This document shows positions 39,775 through 51,945 of a stretch of DNA of 64,000 nt, piece by piece. Positions within the stretch are counted from its first letter, which is position 1. Every line of letters begins with the position of its first letter. The position numbers were made by a program, and so were the translations under genes. The notes under the pieces were generated by a model. That model was not told where the DNA came from. It saw only the letters and a program-made list of their open reading frames with translations, and made no database searches. This stretch comes from Fasciolopsis buskii (taxonomy: Eukaryota > Platyhelminthes > Trematoda > Plagiorchiida > Fasciolidae): the NCBI GenBank assembly GCA_008360955.1, contig LUCM01010404.1, positions 79,369 through 143,368 of the forward strand, read 5' to 3'.

Positions 39775-40911
39775 GACATGATGCAACCAGTTTGGAATGG
39801 TATTGCTTAGAAATCATAGCTTCGTAAAAAATCCTTGGGTGAAATTATTCACCCTGCTAGTTTTATTTGCCTGTGGATCTCATTCCTTGAAAAACAAGGT
39901 AAAATTACCTACTTCCAGGACACTCAACGATTCTGGCTCAAATACGCACTCACTTTGCTTTGTGTAAGTCATAGTTTACTAGCCTCAGCGGTTCGTTTTC
40001 GTCGTAAACACTTATATTTTCATCTGCAGATTCTGCTAGACTACGGGAACCTGTCTGTGAAGCCTTCTCCCAGAAATTTTACACTAAGTCAACATTTACT
40101 TGTTCTGTTGACGCCAATTCAAATCATTCTAATACCCATTTCATGCCTCGAAGGCCAAAAATACCAGTGAATTTCTGACTGGAGTTGACACCATCTCAGA
40201 CCTTCAGTTTGCAGGCAACTCAGAAGTAGTTCGGAAATCCCACAACGCTCCATTAGCAATGTCTGGTTGGGCTAACTTGCAGATATCATCCAGTATTTGC
40301 ATCCTAGCCACTCAGGGACTCGATAGGAAGTCAGAGTGCATTCGAATCTGCTTCCCTGATTACACTGACACATTTGCTCACGTTGACAGTCGGAAACGCC
40401 TCCAAATTCCTTGAAAACCTTGATATTCGACCGCAACAACTGATCGCTTGCAAGACAGTTTTTCAATGGAACAAAGGTTTGTAAATATGTTTTCGTTTGT
40501 CAAAACTCCTCAATCGTTTTGCCATCTAAGGTGTTCTGCAAAGTGCGGGTTTTTCAGTTCTTCTTGTCCTCGACAAAAGATTTCGCTATGGCCATAAATG
40601 GTAGATTTTTATAACTTACTGTTCCGATGTCACAACTCCCTGTGTTCTTAAGTCCAGCTTTTCTAGGGTTCCAGCCCACATCGTGTCACTTAAATTCGGA
40701 ATACGCATGGAATTTGTTTTTCCTATTCCAACAGATCGTAACTACACGCATATTCCAGAATCTCTACATACGTTATACCGGAGAAAATTGCCGGAGTGCG
40801 GCTTCCGTCTACAAAATACCTTGGAATCACAATAAGTTGTAATATCTACTCATGCAAACATGTTAACTCTGTCTCAAATAAGATCAGGAAATCGTTTTTA
40901 TGTTTCATCAT

Positions 40912-41090
40912 TTTATGTTTTATCTTTTATTTTCTTTATTAATGAAACAACAATGTGCATCATTTTTCAGGAAGGGGGCCGCGACCATCAGAGAGCTGCC
41001 AAGTGGGGAAGTTGACCGGCGGTGTGAGGATTCTAACCCGCGACCTTCTCGTCCAAACGCCACGACCTCATCCGTTTGGCCACGGCCAGC
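40912..41090 (-). mobile_element. tRNA-derived SINE, family 1, copy 3
   Basis: The minus-strand head has GTGGCCAAACGG (about 41083-41072) as A box and GGTTAGAATCC as a diverged B box. The family body and a tail of A-rich sequence with TAATAAAG follow, ending near 40912. The closest relative in the window is copy 4. The sequence lies about 500 bp past the candidate gene's stop. Confidence 0.85.
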
Positions 41091-44000
41091 CAACCATGAA
41101 AAACTAAAGCTGCTTTTAGCCTAAAATGCAGAAATCGTTTTACCTTATTAAATCTCTTCCATCTCGGTGCTTTGTCACTGCTGTTGCGCTTAACTAATAT
41201 GATTAACCCTGATTAACCCCCCGCATGGGTGGTCAGGAGATCTACGTGGAGTAACTTGGAACAGCTGTACGAAAATGTTTACACGCTTTTCATTGGTCAT
41301 TTGTACGCGACCATCGTAGCATAAGCTGATAGATGAACCATTATGCGAGTCATCATTTTGTCCGAAATTTATAGAGTAGTTTGTTTATCGTATTGGACTA
41401 CCCTGTTTACCAACACACGGCGAGTGAGTTTGACCGGTGTGAAAAGCTGCCCAGTACCTTCATTGTTTTCATCGTTCCCTATTCTCGAGACGGAATTGTA
41501 CCTGCCTTTCTGTTAAAAGCAACTTTACATGACAGAACAAAAACTTGTGCACCTCGAAAACTGGCGTTGGAACCCACCCCAGTAGGTCTATCCGTTCACT
41601 GAAGAAAATACATGGGAGCGCTCTCTTTTTAATTTACTCATCTCTAATCTGATTTTCTAATTCTCCTTTTTAATCATTAGTTTTTTCTACGAAATGTAAA
41701 AGGCACGAAATTTATTTGACTGCATGTGTCCGGAGGCATTCATCGCCTGACATGAGTTCATTGGAATTTAAAACGCAGCGACGAACAACAGGCCAATTTG
41801 TCCTGTTCATACTTCATTCCGGAATGCACACATTCCCCTGCTCACTCGACGGATTCATAGCTATCGAGAAAATCGTGAGCTTATAACAACCGCCTTTGGC
41901 TTAAAGCAAAAGTGATTGCCATGTTTTCCAATCCGCCCTTCTCTAATGGCGTTGTCTCAAACTTTTAGATGCTGACCAGAAATATTCTATTCATACTAAT
42001 GCTTAAAGAGGTTTCCCTTTACTTAAGAAGTTTGTCGATCCAGGATTTACAGCTTTCACATCGGTTTTCCTGTCTCTCCACTTTAAACAGCTTCGATCCC
42101 TGTGTAATCCATCGAATGCAAATTAGCTAGATTTATAGTTCCAAAAAGTGACGTCTTCCCCTTGGAGTCAAGGAGAGTGAAGTTTGCTTCGGTGAAATTT
42201 ACGCACTCCTTCCTACCTCGTCCTCTCACTCCGAATGCCTCCAGACGTCACTATGTTTTGTCTATTTATTTCCGACCAGGCATATGAAGCACACAAGGTA
42301 GCTTCATTTTCCCCCTGTTGAATACAACGCAAAACTATACCAATGTACTCACTCGTCTGTTAGCTTTCTTTTGCACTGTCTCACAAAGAAAGTCGAGGCA
42401 GCTCTGCTTTTGTATTAGACTATTTCTAGTTGATCACAAGTTGATTTTCAAGTATGATTGGTAGCAGTCTCGAAACTGGTCTTGCTGCTGTCCCGGTATC
42501 TCTTCTGGTTCGCTGAAAATGTTGAGATACCCAAAACACATCTCCTAGTGCATTATCACATCCAAAACTTATTTGTGAGTACGGTTACAATATTCTGTCG
42601 GTCCATCCCTGTCAGGAAATCAACACCACCCCTAGGGCAAAACAGTATATACTAGTTTTTCGACATTCACTAGGCGACATGGGCTTAAATTCACAAATAG
42701 CCACCCCACTACGGCCCAGATCTGCTTGGTCCAATTCCATCCAACCCCTGTAGGCATGTTTAGCGGAAAGACATTTTTCTCAAAGCTGAGTGCATACTTG
42801 TCGCGTTGAAACTTGCATTATATTTGCATTGCCAGTGTCATGTTTTATCTCTAGTTATGAAGTAATAGGATAAATACACCTCATCTCAGACACACAACAA
42901 CTTGGATAGGTGACAATTTCTGTTTTTTCTTAAATTTTGTCGAACGATTTTCGGTCGTATGCATCGCCTATATTAATTGCTCGATGTAATGGACAGATTT
43001 TTCTGACAACTTTCATCCCACTCACCTCCCAAAAAATGATCGATTGATTCGGCTCATTCTGGAGTGGGTTGATGAATAAAGTAATTGAAGAAAGTGAGTG
43101 ACATTTAACTTGTCTTGCTGTTTTCCCGTAATTAACAGGGTGATGTGAACTAACAGGAACGCCGGATAACACGAAGCAATACGAGATCCGACAAAGAAGG
43201 GAATATGTTAACCGAGATTACATGTCGCTATCTTCTTTCGTGTTTCAGTATACTTTTTTCGGCCGAATTTACGAGTGAATGATGCTAAAGAGAGTAAAAC
43301 AGTTTTGAAAGGAGTAAATCAGTGGTTTTCCTCCTAACTTCCTTCCCGATTCTCACACAGAGATGGAATTTCCAGACGCGATAAGGCGAATCTGTGCCAA
43401 GAAATAGTCAACCGGTGAACATGCATGTTCCAACTGAGTTTCCCCATCGTTTGTGATTCAGTGTGATTTGTTTATACTATTCACCAGCTTTACTAAAAAA
43501 ACATGACTCGTCATCAGATGTGTTTTGAAATCTCTCGGACTGCTGACTCGAGCTATTAAATTTTGTGAAATTTAGAACTACTCTAGGCAAACTTTCATTG
43601 TTCATACTTCCACAAACGTATATTTGTGTGCAATATTTCACAAAAGTAGACTGCAAAAAAAATAAATACATTCGATTGCGAAGCAGCTTGCAGTGACGAA
43701 TTCTCATGCGTGGCGTGAATTTAGTCCTCGTAAATTAGGTTGCACTAAAAATAAGTGTAATCTTTATGAAAAATCGCGGATGGTATATTTGTATTTCTGT
43801 GCTTATTCAATGGCTTTTCCAAGTAAGGCAACCGATTTCCCCATTGTCATCTTTTATCAAGTTTCAATGGGGTGAATGCAGATCAACCGTCTAGTTTTTA
43901 CACACACCCGATGAAGGTTATATGCATAAAATTTCCCCTAGTACAGTCTATCTAGGACGGACTTAATCAAGAGGATTCTATGCACGAAATCAGGATATTT

Positions 44001-44178
44001 ACAGATGGTGTGATTTGATTTGCTTTTTAGGAACCCCAAATTATGTAGTATGACATTCGAAATCCATCACACGTGACGGTCGTTGTCCGATCCACGTGAC
44101 CATTCCCGAACTTTGTTAATAAATTGGCACATTTATTCTGAAATTCAGATCATCCGCTAACTCCGCCTGTCGTTTCCG
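41091..44178. other. Unassigned DNA, 3 kb
   Basis: 41250-41310 loosely resembles the body after the tRNA-like head at 20727. No frame over 80 codons has a recognisable motif. Confidence 0.5.
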
Positions 44179-44198
44179 TTCTCTCTCTCTCTCTCTCT
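44179..44198. repeat. (TC)n microsatellite
   Basis: About nine to ten TC units. Shortly after it, at 44243-44258, lies a perfect 16-bp palindrome ATTTGATCGATCAAAT followed by a further TTGATCGA. Confidence 0.95.
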
Positions 44199-47089
44199 GA
44201 CTCTATTGCCTGAAAGAATATGTGAATCGTGCTCACGAGTTAATTTGATCGATCAAATTTGATCGAGGGTTTTTTACGGTGATTGTATGAGGATTATCTT
44301 TTGCAAATTTCTTTGGATGAATTTGCTTTGAATGACCTTCCTTGCATGCAAATAAAGGACTAAGGCAAAACGGGGCTTCTGCCACCAAATGAGGAATTAG
44401 AAAGTCATGTTATTCAGTTGAACAAAACACCGAGTAGTACCGAAAATTAATTCAATAGCTCCCCGACGCTAAGTACGGTTCTTCCAAGCGGAATCTTATG
44501 CAGATAAAAATTCCCTACTTAATCAATACAGGTTCGGTGTGATACGTTAAAGCACAGCGTCTGTCACTTACGTTCATCGGATACAAAGTTGAAAACAAAA
44601 TGCGTGGTAGAACCTGGACTGTTGCTGCATTTTCTCCGGACCTATGTACTAACTAGGTGTCTTCAGCCCAATTCGCTTTAATCAATAAAGTTGAGTCCTA
44701 GAAACGATGCCAGTGAAGTTGAATAAAAAATGAGCCTAGGTAAATTGCAATGTCTAGCTACTAAACAAAGGATAACGACGACAGTCAATGGCCCAAATCT
44801 TTCCAGCATTGAGCTCCTAAAGGAACGAAATCCAGAACGATCTAGCACAACTTTCACGACAATATAGGTTGGCAAACTTTTTCGCAGATAAATTTCCACA
44901 TTTTATACGAAACTTAAAGATAATAAAATCCACTTGGCAACTAGTTCCGTTGTTCATCGTATGAGGCTTTTGTAATAACCGGTTTTTTCCAACAAACTCT
45001 GTGGTCGTAACCAGCTTGGGAGCTTAGAACTCTTGTAAAGTCCATCTCGCTGATTGCCAGTTTGACGTATTCGTTAATTGGTGGAGGATGTATAAGTTGG
45101 TGAAAGAAAATGACCTCTACATGAGAAGTGGTGTGTGTGTGTGTGTGTTCAACGTGGACGCGGGCTTCTTCGCGTGTCACATTCGTGTGCCTGCTTTGGC
45201 CATCTGCCCTGAAATTTTCAAAACTTTTGTTATAACTTTTAAGCGATCATATGAACTGTGTCACTGTCAAGATTTTAAAGCGCTCAATACATCGAACCAC
45301 GCTCGAGCTTCCAAACTGCTTGAAAGAGCTTTCATAAGCACAAACGGGGTTTTCGGTAGGTTTCGGGAGCACATTTGTGGTATAAGCACTGTCTCGCTTG
45401 TTGATTATCAAGTGCCGATTTTCACACAGTCTTACCTTTCCTTCCCCGCGAAGATGTGGTCCAGAAATAAGCCATCTTCGTGACAAAGACGAGGCATTGA
45501 CAAATTTCAGGATGTCATCTGTCCTGTCTCGAACTTTGTGACAGCTCCCCAGTATTATCGACATCATCATCGTTCGGCGTTTATCGACAAAGAGGACCCC
45601 ACTGGTCACTTTCTTCCACAGTTGCGCCTTTCTATACAAGGAACGAGTATTCATGGTACATCTTAGCGAGCGCGATGGGGAGAGAATAGTTCAGCAATTT
45701 GGCTGGCAGGAAAATGACGACATGAGCGCGACTGTTCAAGGGTGGCCCCATATCACTCAGTCTTCCCAGCCAATTGGTTGATTAGTATTTTGAAACCTAC
45801 CACAGAGACATGAGGCAAATACGTTCATTTTGTTCTGCATTTCCTTATTCCACGCAGTGACATCGCCATTTGACGTCCAGGTATCTTCTTCCATTCCGAC
45901 GGAGAAAGGTAAAATAGGACCTAGTATGGTAAAAGACAGTACTTGCCATACACAGAACGTGACCCAGCCAAGCTTGATGCACCGAACCAGACTAAACCCT
46001 GAATCGAAAAAACAATCCTAGATTCGTAAACCTTCACTAGCACGTTCCAGTTTTTCTAACGCTGCTGTGCAAACCTTGATTATCCTCAGCACGTAAACTC
46101 CATGTCTCGTAATCACACAAAAGAAATGAGAGCGTTACGGCACAATGACGCCATATTTGAGACTTTCGAATCATGAAGTCCAGCTGAAAAAGACGATTGT
46201 AGTTCAATGCACATTATTTCCTCCAGACCTCTGTTGAAACTAAAAGCACCTTAGGAAATATCACGACCGAATTCAAACCTTTATTAAGGGCTTTTAATTC
46301 AATTTCATCAAAAGATGCTTTGAAAATATGGTTATGCCTTTTAGACATGGAAACTATGGCTGAAATGATGACAATAATGCGTCTGATCGGAATTAGTGCA
46401 GTCCGTTAACAAGGTAAGCAGATATTTGAAAAATCAATAACTTAAAAAGATGAAGTGGGCTTTCAGCTCTCGGACAAATAGACCAGTTGGATAGTTGAAT
46501 CTCTCTCTAAGTGCTGTGCAGGATCCGTTTTGGTTCCACGATTTCTTTACTACGATGTTGTCATCATCATAGCCTGACTGATACAATTTTTTTCGCGTTC
46601 AACTAACTTCATGAATATCCAAAACATGACCTTATCAGAACCCCATCGAATTTCACGTGGCCACTTAAGTAAATATATGAACCAACTCGTTTTGTCAGTG
46701 CAACTGTTTTAACTCCCTTTCTACACGAAATAACTGAAATCTATGAATTTTGTGTAAATGGGAGCGCTGAATTATGGTCTCGAATTTTCAGAATTCTTCC
46801 TCCACGGGCACTGTTCTCGGAATTGAAAGGTCGTGCTTTTCACTGTACCGATCTATTTTACTTCTTAGTTTACCGGGACCAGTTACGCATTTAAGATTAC
46901 CGAAAAACCCTGCCTCAGGCAAATCGTTGTATCTAGATTCATTCCTATTCACTAATGCAGAACAGTCAAAGTAATCGTCAGACTGTTGTCATTTAGTTCA
47001 TTTTTCGGCCACATTTTTCCCCTAATCAGAAATATGATACCATTTGATGGCCAACACTCGCTCACAGAAGACTGGGGGACAGTGACGCA
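44199..47089. other. Unassigned DNA with a (GT)n run
   Basis: (GT)9-10 lies at about 45130-45148. Frames of 131 codons (45088-45483, plus) and 135 codons (45247-45654, minus) overlap each other, so at most one could be real, and neither shows a domain. Confidence 0.45.
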
Positions 47090-47790
47090 TCGAAACGAGA
47101 CTAAAAGTTCAAAAATGGATGGTACAACAGAAAACCCTGAATTTCGTTTGCTCTCCGGGTTCGTTTTATCGTGAAAACGGTGAATGACGGTTTCATTCCT
47201 ACTCATAATGTTCATTTATCAAAGACCGAGGACGGACGGATTGAGAGAACGGTCTATATCAAACTGACTTGGGTGTGGCGAAACTTCAGTTTCTACAACT
47301 CATTTCATATCACTCGCAAAAGAAATATAAAGATATGTCCAACGCTATGCACGAGGAAGGTTTTTTCACCTAAAAAACTGTCAGATGACCTGTCTCCGTT
47401 CCTTAATAGCATTCGTGAAAAAGAAACTTTCGGACGAGCTGACCGAATAGCACAGGGGAAAAGTGCAAAACAAAATCGGATAGTGCGCAGTGTCCGACTA
47501 CGAACTGATCCTCATTCTTCCCTTTTGAGGGACGATGTCAGGGAATTATTTTTAAGGCGATTCACAAAAGCGATCTGAAGAACGTTCAACGCAGCCGAGA
47601 TGAAAACACCCAGCTCGGTTCTTTCGGCCATTGTTCAAACATTCATCAATCACATGCCAGTGAACATCACATGTATGAGTGCCCACGACTTTTGGGCCAG
47701 TGCAGCTGACTACATTGGTCAAATAGGTTGGAAGTCAATCGTGCTGGTCCAAAATCATCACTCGGGTGGGCTCAAAATGTTCTCATAAAC
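47090..47790 (+). pseudogene. Penelope-like element, RT end to GIY-YIG-like region
   Basis: One frame runs from 47171 to 47788 with a single in-frame TGA (47576-47578). Early residues HLSKTEDGRIERTVYIKLTW and then FYNSFHITRKRNIK (ending 47332) match the block after the catalytic box of Penelope-like RTs (RT.DG...TVYRK.TW...SF.P..RKRN). Next comes SPKKLSDDLSPFLNS, then a basic linker, then RRFTKAI-stop-RTFNAAE, which corresponds to the conserved RL..A...TF.AA segment before the endonuclease. The final part contains ADYIG (YIG at about 47711-47719) and NHHSGG, fitting the YIG and EH parts of the GIY-YIG domain. The catalytic YVDD region upstream was not readable in frame. It is a recent but inactive or 5'-truncated copy, less decayed than the one at 2650-3682. 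Confidence 0.7.
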
Positions 47791-50369
47791 CAATTTTTAG
47801 TTCAGTTGGCTGGTCACGGGGTACCTAGTGGACATCAAAGGCTCATTCGCAGTCAACTACGCTACACTAGTTTGATCTAAACAGGGGAGTCAACTTATCC
47901 GACGCGTGTGTCGACAACCATTGAAAATGCGCAGTAGTGGGTTGTGTAAACAATAACGATTGCTCCATAATCTGCAGCCTAGTGGAAAATTACTACGGGA
48001 ATGATGCTGTGCATAACTCGACTCGTTAACAGTATAGGTTGTTTAGCTTCGGACGTGAAAATTTAACTTCATCGACTAACTGTTCAAACATCTTAAAAAT
48101 TTAGGAATAATCAAAAAAGGTTTTTGCTTTGTCGATATCCTGCGCGACATGTGCGGTATTGTTCGTCAAGCCATAGTTTACTAGAACACATTTTTTAAAT
48201 CCAGGAAAACGGCTAACCAGGCAGCAGGCTTTCCAAAGGGAATTCAGCTTCTTATTTCCTACTACTACGACTTCAGCAAACTCATCCTAATCAGACTGAA
48301 AATTGGAACTGTCACGCAATTCATCAGTGTTAGTAGCTTGCGGTCTATCATTCGTGTGACGGAGCGGCTGTTCGCGTTCATGACCGTCAAGTGGATGAGT
48401 CTTTTGATTGAAAATTAACCACGGATTCTCGACTTTGTTTTGCAATGTCTTGAAATAATTTGATTTGCTATAAAAAAACCAAAGACTGCTTGCTGTAGAC
48501 TAGACAAACATCTTTCGATTGTCTTGTTTTCAGACTCGTTCTTGTCCTCCCGTTTTTACTTTGTTATCAAATTTGGCGGGTTCGGAATGAGTACCCGATG
48601 AATAACACTATTTGTCAAAACTGTCTCTCAAGTTATCAAAAGCGCATAACTAATTTTGTTGTGCGGAAAAATCGAAAAATGACAAATCGTAACTGCGATA
48701 GAACGCGACCCGTTTTGAGGATTACGCACGTGACTCTTTGGTTAGTTCGATTATTCTATTCCCGAATGGTCCACGCGTGTTCGCAACGCGGATAACTTCA
48801 TCGAAGGTATTTATTGATCGCCAATCTAATTTGCCGGTCTCGTGCATACCGCATTTTTAAAGGGCACCAAAAATAAGGTTTATCTGTCTATCTTGCGTTG
48901 AATTTCTCTTTACCGATTTACAAGTCAACACAATTAGTCAAAAATCGAATTCGCTTGTGCGATCAGGAAATCAAATGCGTCACGTTATCTTATTGTTAAT
49001 TTGACAGAAGGGATCAATCTCAAATGCTTGTGAAAGTTTTCAAATTGCTAATCTGCCACTATCATCATCAACATTACAAATCACAAATTTTTGCCAGTTG
49101 TGACGAAAAAACAACATTATTTTCACTTGACATATTTCGTGCAAATAAATAAAACACAGAAATTAAATGATGGTAGTTGTCGAAATCGAAAAGTACCTTC
49201 GAACAAGGATTTTTGACAGTCCTTTGTGGCAACAAAATAAAAATCAATAAATTTTCACTCGCCGGTGTTTCCCAATTCGTGTACCGAAATTTGTTCACTG
49301 ACATTTCACAACGTTTTACACTTTTGTTGCATATATAATGAATCAAACCGAAAAATGATGAGCGGGGGAGGCATTCCAGCGTTTGCTGATTCGCCCTCTT
49401 AGCGGATGACGATTACGGGTGCTGGGAAAACAGGTAAAGAGTTAGCCCCGCTGGTGAATGAGTTTTTATCATTAGGGGGACAACGAACAATCTGGAGGCA
49501 ATGTTAAAACTAGGACGATGGACATCTGTTCAAACGAGCTCAGACCCACGGCCGGATGAGTCAGGGTTTCGTAATCTAGGAACGGCTGCTGTTTGGTAGA
49601 CATAGGTATAGACAACTGTCGGGTGCAAGACCGAAGTGAAATTCGTCGTTTTCGGGGAGTCGAAAGGGAGCGGTGTCTGGTTAGAGGTCAAAATATTTGG
49701 CAGGAGGAGAATGAGGGTGAAGAAACTGGCTGGTGGAATCAAAGTTACACTCCAGTTCACAAATGTTAGTGAATTTGATGCATTTATCTGCTTTGCAAAT
49801 GATTGAACTCAGCCGAACAGGGAGTGCAAGTAGAGGTGTGATTGGACACCTGGCAACCGTCATTCTGGCATTTAACTTGGCCAATCACACAACTCCCCAG
49901 GAGATAAGGTGGAGCAGAAAGATGAAGGAGGAACAGGAAAAAGCAACGCTTGAAAACCACTGCAACAGGTCATTTGTGCCTCAGTTTCTGTGTCAGATTA
50001 CGCGAGATTAATGCTGCAATCACTCGTCCAGAACAAATCAGTCAGAAACGTTGAATCATGCAAGTGATATTGAACAAGCAACATTCCGATGCACGGATAA
50101 GCCATTTAACCAACGAATTCAAAACTTTCTTTCGAATTTGCCTGCTTCACTCCAGGCTGAATTCGAGCAACAACTCTGATGTATAACCATTTCGGCGTGT
50201 ACTGCACAGGATACTTCTTTGACAGGTTCTCCTTTGGAGGAATGAATGCGATACAATCATTCAGTTTATCACAGTCCGTTGCTATGGTCACTGTGGCATG
50301 CATATGATAAGACCTTTGCGTCCGGACCTCTGAGTACTGTTTTCGATTCGTTTTAATAACACATGATTC
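47791..50369. other. Unassigned DNA, 2.6 kb
   Basis: The first few hundred bases may be the eroded 3' end of the Penelope-like element. Frames at 49530-50011 on both strands have no recognised domain. Confidence 0.45.
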
Positions 50370-50474
50370 GATTGTAAAACTTGCCTTGAGAAAGACTACC
50401 CACGGTAGTCGAGACGTTGGCGCATTACATCTGCCAACCATGCTGTGTTATCAACATTATATTATTCACAATAT
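50370..50474 (-). repeat. Dispersed repeat R2, copy C
   Basis: About 105 bp matching 18346-18452 along its length, with the 53-bp core also at 9934-9986. Beyond the left edge the sequence no longer resembles the LINE at 18 kb, which argues that R2 is a unit separate from that LINE. An overlapping 111-codon minus frame (50106-50441) starts inside this repeat and is not recognised. Confidence 0.7.
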
Positions 50475-50989
50475 AAATGAGGCCTTCCCTCTTTCGATTT
50501 GACAATCGCTCAGCCGTGTTTTTTGGAAAAGTGAACTTGGCGAAAATCATGTGACCAGTTTAGCGTAACAAAGGCTCAACGTTGTCTAGGTCTTTATCAT
50601 GCGGTGATTTGGCTCAAACCTGAACAAAAAAAAGGAAAATTGAACACGTGGTGATAGCAACGCTTTTGTCGACTAGCTTAGAAACAGGTGCAAAAATGAG
50701 CATTGCTTTGTTAATCGCATATAACGCACCTTAGTAGTATTTACATAGGGGATTTTACATTTTCATTCAAGAGAAAACATTCCTACATATGGCTTGGCCG
50801 GAGAAATTCCAGACTGAATGAAAGCCTCGTCTGTGAAATACATTTTCTCAGTGGATTTCAGTAATTAAATCGAGACCACACTTTGTGGATTCATGCGTAC
50901 ATACACTCGCTCCTTGTTGGGAACAACCAATACAAATGCCCTTGTTAGAGTAGGTTCAATGGAAGCTGACTTCGGCCACCTGTGATTTC
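50475..50989. other. Unassigned spacer
   Basis: AT-rich, with no frame over 60 codons and no repeat seen. Confidence 0.55.
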
Positions 50990-51500
50990 CATGTCTCCAA
51001 ATGCATGCTCACGGATGAGTGTCTGACACTCCGGTTTGGCCACTCGCTCTAGACAAATGATTGTGCACTTTGAAGGACTTCTGCTGAGGATGTCCAAAGC
51101 CCCCTCGTGGTGAAGGTGTTCCCACTAAAATGCTGGGAGTAAGGCGAGTACCCTTGGCTCCTCAACGGGTTTGCTGAAACTCGTCAATCGCCCTAGGGCA
51201 GAAGACCAAACCCTGCTTGCAGACTAACCGTGAAGCATTCTTTTGCCTAATCACCGGCATCTGCGATGAATTGTTGTCCTGGGCGCCCAGTATGTTTAGC
51301 CCATCCCGAAGGCCGTGTGAACTGAGCAACCAGTCACCGGTCCCCAGCGGGTTACTTGAATCTCAGACTATCTTGGTGCACTGTGAGTTAGATCATTTGG
51401 TCAAAAGTTGGAAGCAGGGTCTCTAAAATCAACCCTCCACTTTGGTTTGGGCAACCGAGCAGTATGAAGGAATTATAGGTCCCGACGGATGGCCGATGAT
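50990..51500. other. GC- and CpG-richer island, content unknown
   Basis: This block is visibly richer in G, C and CpG than its surroundings (for example GGTTTGGCCACTCGCTC, CGCCCAGT, CCGGTCCCCAGCGG). The longest frame is 69 codons at 51217-51426. No domain, tRNA fold or repeat partner was recognised. It may be a younger mobile fragment, a promoter region or an exon in a phase I cannot link. Confidence 0.4.
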
Positions 51501-51564
51501 GTGGAGGTGGAGTATAGAGAAATTATCACGTGTGGTGAACCACAACCATTGCTTTCATTTCTTT

Positions 51565-51597
51565 ACTCTCTCGCTCTCTCTCTCTCCCTCTCTTGCT
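51565..51597. repeat. CT-rich low-complexity tract
   Basis: Imperfect (CT)n of about 30 bp on the plus strand. Confidence 0.9.
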
Positions 51598-51770
51598 CAA
51601 GGACTTCAGCCCTCACCAAAGTTCCAATCGGACGTAATTCATTGAAAACTTTGCAAGTTATATAAAAATATAATGGTCTTCATGTCTCGTGCAAATTCGC
51701 CCCTAGTGTTTTCTACCGAGAAAAATGGAAAGCCTCGGGCGACTACATGACGCATCCCAACTTTTAACCT

Positions 51771-51945
51771 TTTCTTTCTTTTTTACTTCCGTTATTAATG
51801 AAATAACAGTGTACATCATTTTTCAGGAAGGAGGCCGCGGCCAACAGAGGGCTGCTGAGTTGGGAAGTTGACGGGGGCTGGAAGGGTTCTAACCCGAGAC
51901 CTTCACGTTCAAACGTCACGACCTTATCCGTTTGGCCACTGCTAG
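51771..51945 (-). mobile_element. tRNA-derived SINE, family 1, copy 4
   Basis: The minus-strand A box AGTGGCCAAACGG is near 51942-51930, with the diverged B box GGGTTAGAACCC. The body shares CTTCCC, GGCCGCGGCCTCCTTCC and TGATGTACACTGTTATTTC-type blocks with the other copies, and the tail of A-rich sequence runs to about 51771. Orientation matches copies 2 and 3. Confidence 0.85.

Larger units (their letters stand above)
37873..40414 (+). pseudogene. Candidate spliced gene (one TM segment) interrupted by a palindromic element
   Basis: Seven plus-strand exons can be chained with consistent phases: 37873-37978 (donor GTATGT), 38023-38117 (donor GTGAGT), 38502-38734 (donor GTAAAC), 38916-39799 with the element inside (donor GTATTG), 39919-39963 (donor GTAAGT), 40030-40166 (donor GTGAAT) and 40208-40414 (TGA stop). 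The introns are 44, 384, 181, 119, 66 and 41 nt. Good acceptors include TTTTCATCTGCAG before 40030 and CCTACTTCCAG before 39919. Exon 3 carries the hydrophobic stretch FFCCLILTSLIFLVIVLISF, a likely membrane span, followed by a basic segment (KRHQSKS). The fold and family are not recognised. The 3' end of exon 3 is uncertain because its frame stays open to a stop at 38872. The 5' end is not traced. The model is manual and unconfirmed. If real, this copy is probably inactivated by the insertion. Confidence 0.4.

Noticed and set aside
38925..39817. Frames of 182-254 codons spanning the N run on both strands
   Set aside because: They exist only because the gap contains no stops. The visible parts are the two arms of a palindrome, so the same peptide appears on both strands.
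45088..45654. Overlapping 131- and 135-codon frames on opposite strands
   Set aside because: No motif in either and no splice-linked neighbours. Lengths are within chance for six frames of this size.
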